This document shows, piece by piece, positions 60,317 to 64,000 of a stretch of DNA of 64,000 nucleotides (position 1 is the first letter of the stretch; every line of letters starts with the position of its first letter). A program made the position numbers and the translations under genes. The DNA lies in contig JBLXEV010000002.1 of the NCBI GenBank assembly GCA_048262715.1, positions 1-64,000 of the forward strand, given 5' to 3'. The DNA comes from Albirhodobacter sp048262715. Its GTDB lineage: Bacteria; Pseudomonadota; Alphaproteobacteria; Rhodobacterales; Rhodobacteraceae. The notes under the pieces are model-generated. The model had not been told where the DNA came from. It was given only the letters and a program-made list of their open reading frames with translations, and made no database searches.

Positions 60317-63300
60317 ATGGCGACGATACTGCTTTCGGCGGCGGGGGCCGCGATTGGTGGCGGCTTTGGCGGCGCGGTGCTGGGCCTGTCGGGCGCGGTG
60401 ATCGGGCGAGCGGTGGGCGCGACGTTGGGACGGGTGATCGACCAGCGGCTTTTGGGCGACGGTGGCGGCTCGGTTGAGGGCGCGCGGGTGGATCGGTTCC
60501 GGCTGACGAGCGCATCGGAGGGGACGGCGGTGGGCCGTGTCTGGGGGCGGATGCGGCTGGGTGGTCAGGTGATCTGGGCGACGCAGTTTGAGGAAACATC
60601 GCGAACCCAGCGTGGCGGCAAGGGCGGACCGCGCCAGAGCGTGACCACCAGCTATTCGGTGAGCATGGCGATGGCATTGTGCGAAGGGGAAATCCTGCGC
60701 GTAGGCCGCGTTTGGGCGGATGGGGTGGAGGTGGCGCGCGAGAGTTTGAACATGCGCGTCTACACAGGCTCTGAAGATCAGCAGCCGGATTCCAAGATCG
60801 AGGCAGTTGAGGGGGCGGGCTTCGCGCCCGCCTATCGCGGCGTGGCCTATGTGGTGTTCGAGGATCTGGCGCTGGAGCCGTTTGGCAACCGTGTGCCGCA
60901 GTTCACCTTCGAGGTGGTGCGGCCTGCGCAAGGCGACGGGATTGAGGCGGTGCCGGATCTGGTGCGGGGGGTGCGCGGCGTCGCGCTGATCCCGGGCACG
61001 GGGGAATATGCGCTCGCGCAAACAAAGGTGACCATCGACAAAGGGCTGGGCGAGGTTTTTGCGGTCAACGAGAACGGGGCCACGGGGCTGAGCGATTTCG
61101 AGGCGTCGATGGTGATGCTGGAGGAGGAGGCACCCGCCTGCGAGGCGGTGTCGATGGTGGTGAGCTGGTTCGGGGATGATCTGCGCTGTGGGGACTGCGC
61201 GATCAAGCCGAAGGTCGAGGATACCGCGTTTGACGGGAGCGAGATGCCATGGGCGGTCTCTGGCGTGGTGCGGAGCGCGGCGGAGGTGATTGCGCAGGAG
61301 GAGGGGCGGCCGATCTACGGTGGCACGCCAGCTGATGCCTCGGTGATCGAGGCGATCAGCGCGCTGCGGGCGCGGGGCAAGAGCGTGATGTTCTATCCGT
61401 TTATCCTGATGGAGCAACTCAGCGGAAACGGCTTGCCCGATCCGTGGCAGGCAGAGGCGGGCGAGCAGCCGCGCTTGCCGTGGCGCGGGCGGGTGACCCT
61501 GAATAAGGCCCCTGGTATTGCGGGCAGCGTGGATGGGACGGCGGCGGCGGCGGCGCAGGTGGCGGCCTTCTTTGGGGCGGCGCAGGCGAGCGATTTTACC
61601 CCTACGGCGACGGGGGTGAACTATAGCGGCCCGCAGGAATGGTCATTCCGGCGGATGATCCTGCATTATGCGCATCTGTGCGCGCAGGCGGGCGGGGTTG
61701 AGGCGTTCTGCATCGGCTCCGAGATGCGCAGCCTGACGCAGATCCGTGGGGCGGGACACAGCTTCCCTGCGGTGCAGGCGCTGCGGCAATTGGCGGCGGA
61801 TGTGCGCGGCATTTTGGGGCCATCGGTGAAGATCGGCTATGCGGCGGATTGGAGCGAATATTTCGGCTATACCCATCCGAGCGGGAACCGGTATTTCCAT
61901 CTCGATCCGCTTTGGGCCGATGCGCAGATCGATTTCATCGGGATCGACAATTACATGCCGCTCTCGGATTGGCGCGAGGGGGAAGATCACGCCGATGCGG
62001 GTTGGGGCTCGATCTATGATCTGGGCTATTTGCAGGCGAATGTGGAGGGCGGTGAGGGCTATGATTGGTATTATGCCAATGAGGCGCACCGTGCTGCGCA
62101 GCGCCGCACGCCGATTGTGGACGGGGAGCGGGGCGAGGATTGGATCTGGCGCTATAAGGATATCCGCAACTGGTGGCTGAACGATCACCATGAGCGGATT
62201 GACGGGGACTGGGTGGAGACCCCGACCGATTGGGTGCCGCAATCCAAGCCTGTGTGGTTCACCGAATACGGCTGTGCGGCGGTGGATAAGGCGACGAATG
62301 AGCCGAATAAGTTTCTGGATCCCAAAAGCTCGGAATCGAGCCTGCCGAAATTCTCCGACGGGCGGCGCGATGAGTTGATCCAGATGCAATATCTGCGGGC
62401 GGTGCAGGATTACTGGGCGGGGGAGCGGAACCCTGTCTCCGAGGTCTATGCGGGACCGATGATCGATATGGGCCATAGCTATGTCTGGGCGTGGGATACG
62501 CGGCCCTATCCAGCGTTCCCCACTAATCGCGCACTGTGGGCAGATGGGGAAAACTATGCGCGCGGGCATTGGATTTCGGGGCGGATGACGGCGCAGCCGC
62601 TTGCGAGCGTGGTGGCGGAGATCTGCGCGCAGGCGGGGCTGACGCAGATTGATGTGTCGGAGCTCTATGGCCGCGTGCGTGGCTATGCGCTGTCGGGGGC
62701 GGAATCGGGCCGCGCGGCACTGCAATCCTTGATGCTGGCCTACGGGTTCGAGGCGGTGGAGCGCGAGGGCGCTGTGATCTTCAAGATGCGCGACGGGCGG
62801 GTGACGGCTTTGATCGGGGCCGAGGATCTGGCGCTGGGCGAGGGGCCGAGGTTCGAGACGTTGCGCGCGCCTGAAGCGGAGATGGCAGGGCGGGTGCGCT
62901 TGACTTTTGTGGAAGCGGAGGGGGATTTCGAGACCCGTGCCGTGGAGGCGATTTTTCCCGATGAGAGCGGAAGCGCAGCTGCGGCGAGTGAGGTGCCGCT
63001 TGCGCTGACACGTTCGGAGGGCCAGCGGATCGTGGAGCGCTGGCTGGCGGAGGCGCGGGTGGCGCGCGACGGGGCGCGGTTCGCCTTGCCGTCGTCGCTC
63101 TCCTACCTCGGGGCGGGGGATGTCGTCTCGGTGCAGGCCCCCGACGGGTTGGAGCGCTACCGGATTGACCGTGTCGAGCAGGCGGGGGTGTTGCAGATCG
63201 AGGCGGTGCGGGTTGAGGCGGGGATCTATGAGCCCTCGGAGGAATCCGAGGAGGCAAGTGTGCCGCGCGGCTTTACCGCAGCGGTTCCGGTGATGCCGGT

Positions 63301-64000
63301 GTTCTTAGATCTGCCGCTCTTGACGGGGGCGGAAGACCCCTATGCGCCACATCTGGCGGTGACGGCGACGCCCTGGCCCGGAACGATCGCGGTCTATTCC
63401 GCAGCGGAGGATGATGGCTACAGCCTGAACCGTTTGATCGGTGGGCGGGCGATTATCGGGACGACACTCGGATCACTGCCTGCCGCCAAGGCGGGGGTCT
63501 GGGATCGGGGCGCGCCTTTGCGCATCCGTGTGAAGGGCGGCAGCTTGCAGAGCGTCAGCGAGACGCGACTGCTGGGCGGGGCCAATGCACTGGCGATTGG
63601 GGACGGCGAGACTTGGGAGGTGCTCCAGTTCGCTAAGGCGGAGCTGATCGCGGCGGGGGTGTATGAGATCAGCGAGCGGCTGCGCGGGCAGGCGGGGACG
63701 GATGGTGTCATGCCCGAGGTCTGGCCGACAGGATCGCAGGTGGTTCTGCTGAATGGAGCGCCCGAGCAAATCACGCTGGCTCCTTCGATGCGGCAGATTG
63801 CGAAGCATTACCGGATCGGGGCGGCGTCCAAACCCTATGATGATGCGAGCTATGTGCACCGTGAGATTGCCTTTGCGGGGGTGGGGTTGCGGCCCTATGC
63901 GCCGACGCATCTGCGGGCAACGCCTACGGGCGGCGATTTGGCGCTGTCATGGGTGCGGCGCACGCGGGTGGATGGCGACGGCTGGGAGGCGGTTGAGGTG
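60317..64000 (+). CDS. GTA g15 tail tip (megatron) protein, partial
   Basis: This frame is open from ATG 60317 to the right edge, 1228 codons, without a stop, so the gene continues beyond the window. The Gly-rich helical N-terminus (SAAGAAIGGGFGGAVLGLSG) is followed by beta domains. A glycosidase-like TIM barrel (about residues 430-760) carries SAPYADWSE-type strands, IDFIGIDNYMPLSDW, VWFTEYGC and SYVWAWDTRPYPAFP. A phage-tail-3-like domain (from about 870) and further beta domains come after it. It forms the baseplate megatron and is the likely receptor-interacting part. An ATG four bases after g14 confirms co-translation. Confidence 0.95.
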   Translation, partial: MATILLSAAGAAIGGGFGGAVLGLSGAVIGRAVGATLGRVIDQRLLGDGGGSVEGARVDRFRLTSASEGTAVGRVWGRMRLGGQVIWATQFEETSRTQRGGKGGPRQSVTTSYSVSMAMALCEGEILRVGRVWADGVEVARESLNMRVYTGSEDQQPDSKIEAVEGAGFAPAYRGVAYVVFEDLALEPFGNRVPQFTFEVVRPAQGDGIEAVPDLVRGVRGVALIPGTGEYALAQTKVTIDKGLGEVFAVNENGATGLSDFEASMVMLEEEAPACEAVSMVVSWFGDDLRCGDCAIKPKVEDTAFDGSEMPWAVSGVVRSAAEVIAQEEGRPIYGGTPADASVIEAISALRARGKSVMFYPFILMEQLSGNGLPDPWQAEAGEQPRLPWRGRVTLNKAPGIAGSVDGTAAAAAQVAAFFGAAQASDFTPTATGVNYSGPQEWSFRRMILHYAHLCAQAGGVEAFCIGSEMRSLTQIRGAGHSFPAVQALRQLAADVRGILGPSVKIGYAADWSEYFGYTHPSGNRYFHLDPLWADAQIDFIGIDNYMPLSDWREGEDHADAGWGSIYDLGYLQANVEGGEGYDWYYANEAHRAAQRRTPIVDGERGEDWIWRYKDIRNWWLNDHHERIDGDWVETPTDWVPQSKPVWFTEYGCAAVDKATNEPNKFLDPKSSESSLPKFSDGRRDELIQMQYLRAVQDYWAGERNPVSEVYAGPMIDMGHSYVWAWDTRPYPAFPTNRALWADGENYARGHWISGRMTAQPLASVVAEICAQAGLTQIDVSELYGRVRGYALSGAESGRAALQSLMLAYGFEAVEREGAVIFKMRDGRVTALIGAEDLALGEGPRFETLRAPEAEMAGRVRLTFVEAEGDFETRAVEAIFPDESGSAAAASEVPLALTRSEGQRIVERWLAEARVARDGARFALPSSLSYLGAGDVVSVQAPDGLERYRIDRVEQAGVLQIEAVRVEAGIYEPSEESEEASVPRGFTAAVPVMPVFLDLPLLTGAEDPYAPHLAVTATPWPGTIAVYSAAEDDGYSLNRLIGGRAIIGTTLGSLPAAKAGVWDRGAPLRIRVKGGSLQSVSETRLLGGANALAIGDGETWEVLQFAKAELIAAGVYEISERLRGQAGTDGVMPEVWPTGSQVVLLNGAPEQITLAPSMRQIAKHYRIGAASKPYDDASYVHREIAFAGVGLRPYAPTHLRATPTGGDLALSWVRRTRVDGDGWEAVEV

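Noticed and set aside
59798..62725. Minus-strand open frames of 539 and 360 codons opposite the tail genes
   Set aside because: Shadows of high-GC coding sequence; the plus-strand NlpC/P60 and megatron frames carry clear domains.

Overview
The window is high-GC alphaproteobacterial chromosome, almost certainly from a member of the Rhodobacterales. The main reason is positions 49831-64000, which carry a collinear RcGTA-type gene transfer agent (GTA) structural cluster in canonical order: terminase, portal, protease, capsid, connectors, tail, NlpC/P60, tip protein. The gene families and gene order elsewhere (fabD-fabG-acpP-fabF-mltG, rpsF-rpsR-rplI, Hint-domain protein, GTA) agree with this.

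Region 1 (1-10241) is the right end of an integrated genomic island. It ends at a 3' half of a tRNA-Leu gene (about 10187-10241), the expected attachment-site duplication; the intact tRNA and any integrase would lie left of the window. The island holds a small phage-type membrane protein, a partial duplicate of its 3' end, an AT-rich coiled-coil membrane protein, and a surface-polysaccharide cassette. That cassette comprises an XcbB/Asp2-like hydrolase, a sulfotransferase-like protein, a TagF-like glycerophosphotransferase fused to a GT4 glycosyltransferase, and a TagD-like glycerol-3-phosphate cytidylyltransferase. It suggests a glycerol-phosphate-containing capsule. Two 123-bp direct copies of a zinc-ribbon gene (1841-1963 and 8636-8758) flank the cassette. 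A SRAP-family protein lies near the end of the island.

Region 2 (10242-29009) starts with a GNAT acetyltransferase. It continues with a four-gene minus-strand type I secretion cluster (20503 down to 11858): an Ala/Gly/Asp-rich low-complexity protein, a second large protein with related GGN motifs, an ABC exporter with a roughly 300-residue disordered N-terminus, and an HlyD-type adaptor. A LuxR-type regulator and a protein with a HEPN-like RNxxxH motif face it. A copper module (CopA plus CueR, with a CueR-type promoter) and a Hint-domain protein follow.

Region 3 (29010-48440) is mostly housekeeping. It contains a DAO-type oxidoreductase, queC-queD-queE behind a preQ1-I riboswitch whose pseudoknot covers the ribosome binding site, a glycine-zipper lipoprotein, a pirin, a HupE/UreJ protein, a cupin and trigger factor. 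It also has a YceI protein, an MliC-like inhibitor, the ribosomal operon rpsF-rpsR-rplI, a cytochrome b561-YceI fusion, and the fatty-acid synthesis cluster with mltG. Many genes end in clear intrinsic terminators.

Region 4 (48535-64000) has a DUF2938-type membrane protein facing a MerR regulator across a typical 19-bp-spacer promoter, then the GTA cluster. The GTA cluster has unusual RNA-level punctuation: a terminator-like hairpin in the leader, four tandem hairpin repeats plus a terminator between the terminase and portal genes, and another hairpin after the capsid gene. The last gene (tip/megatron protein) runs off the right edge.
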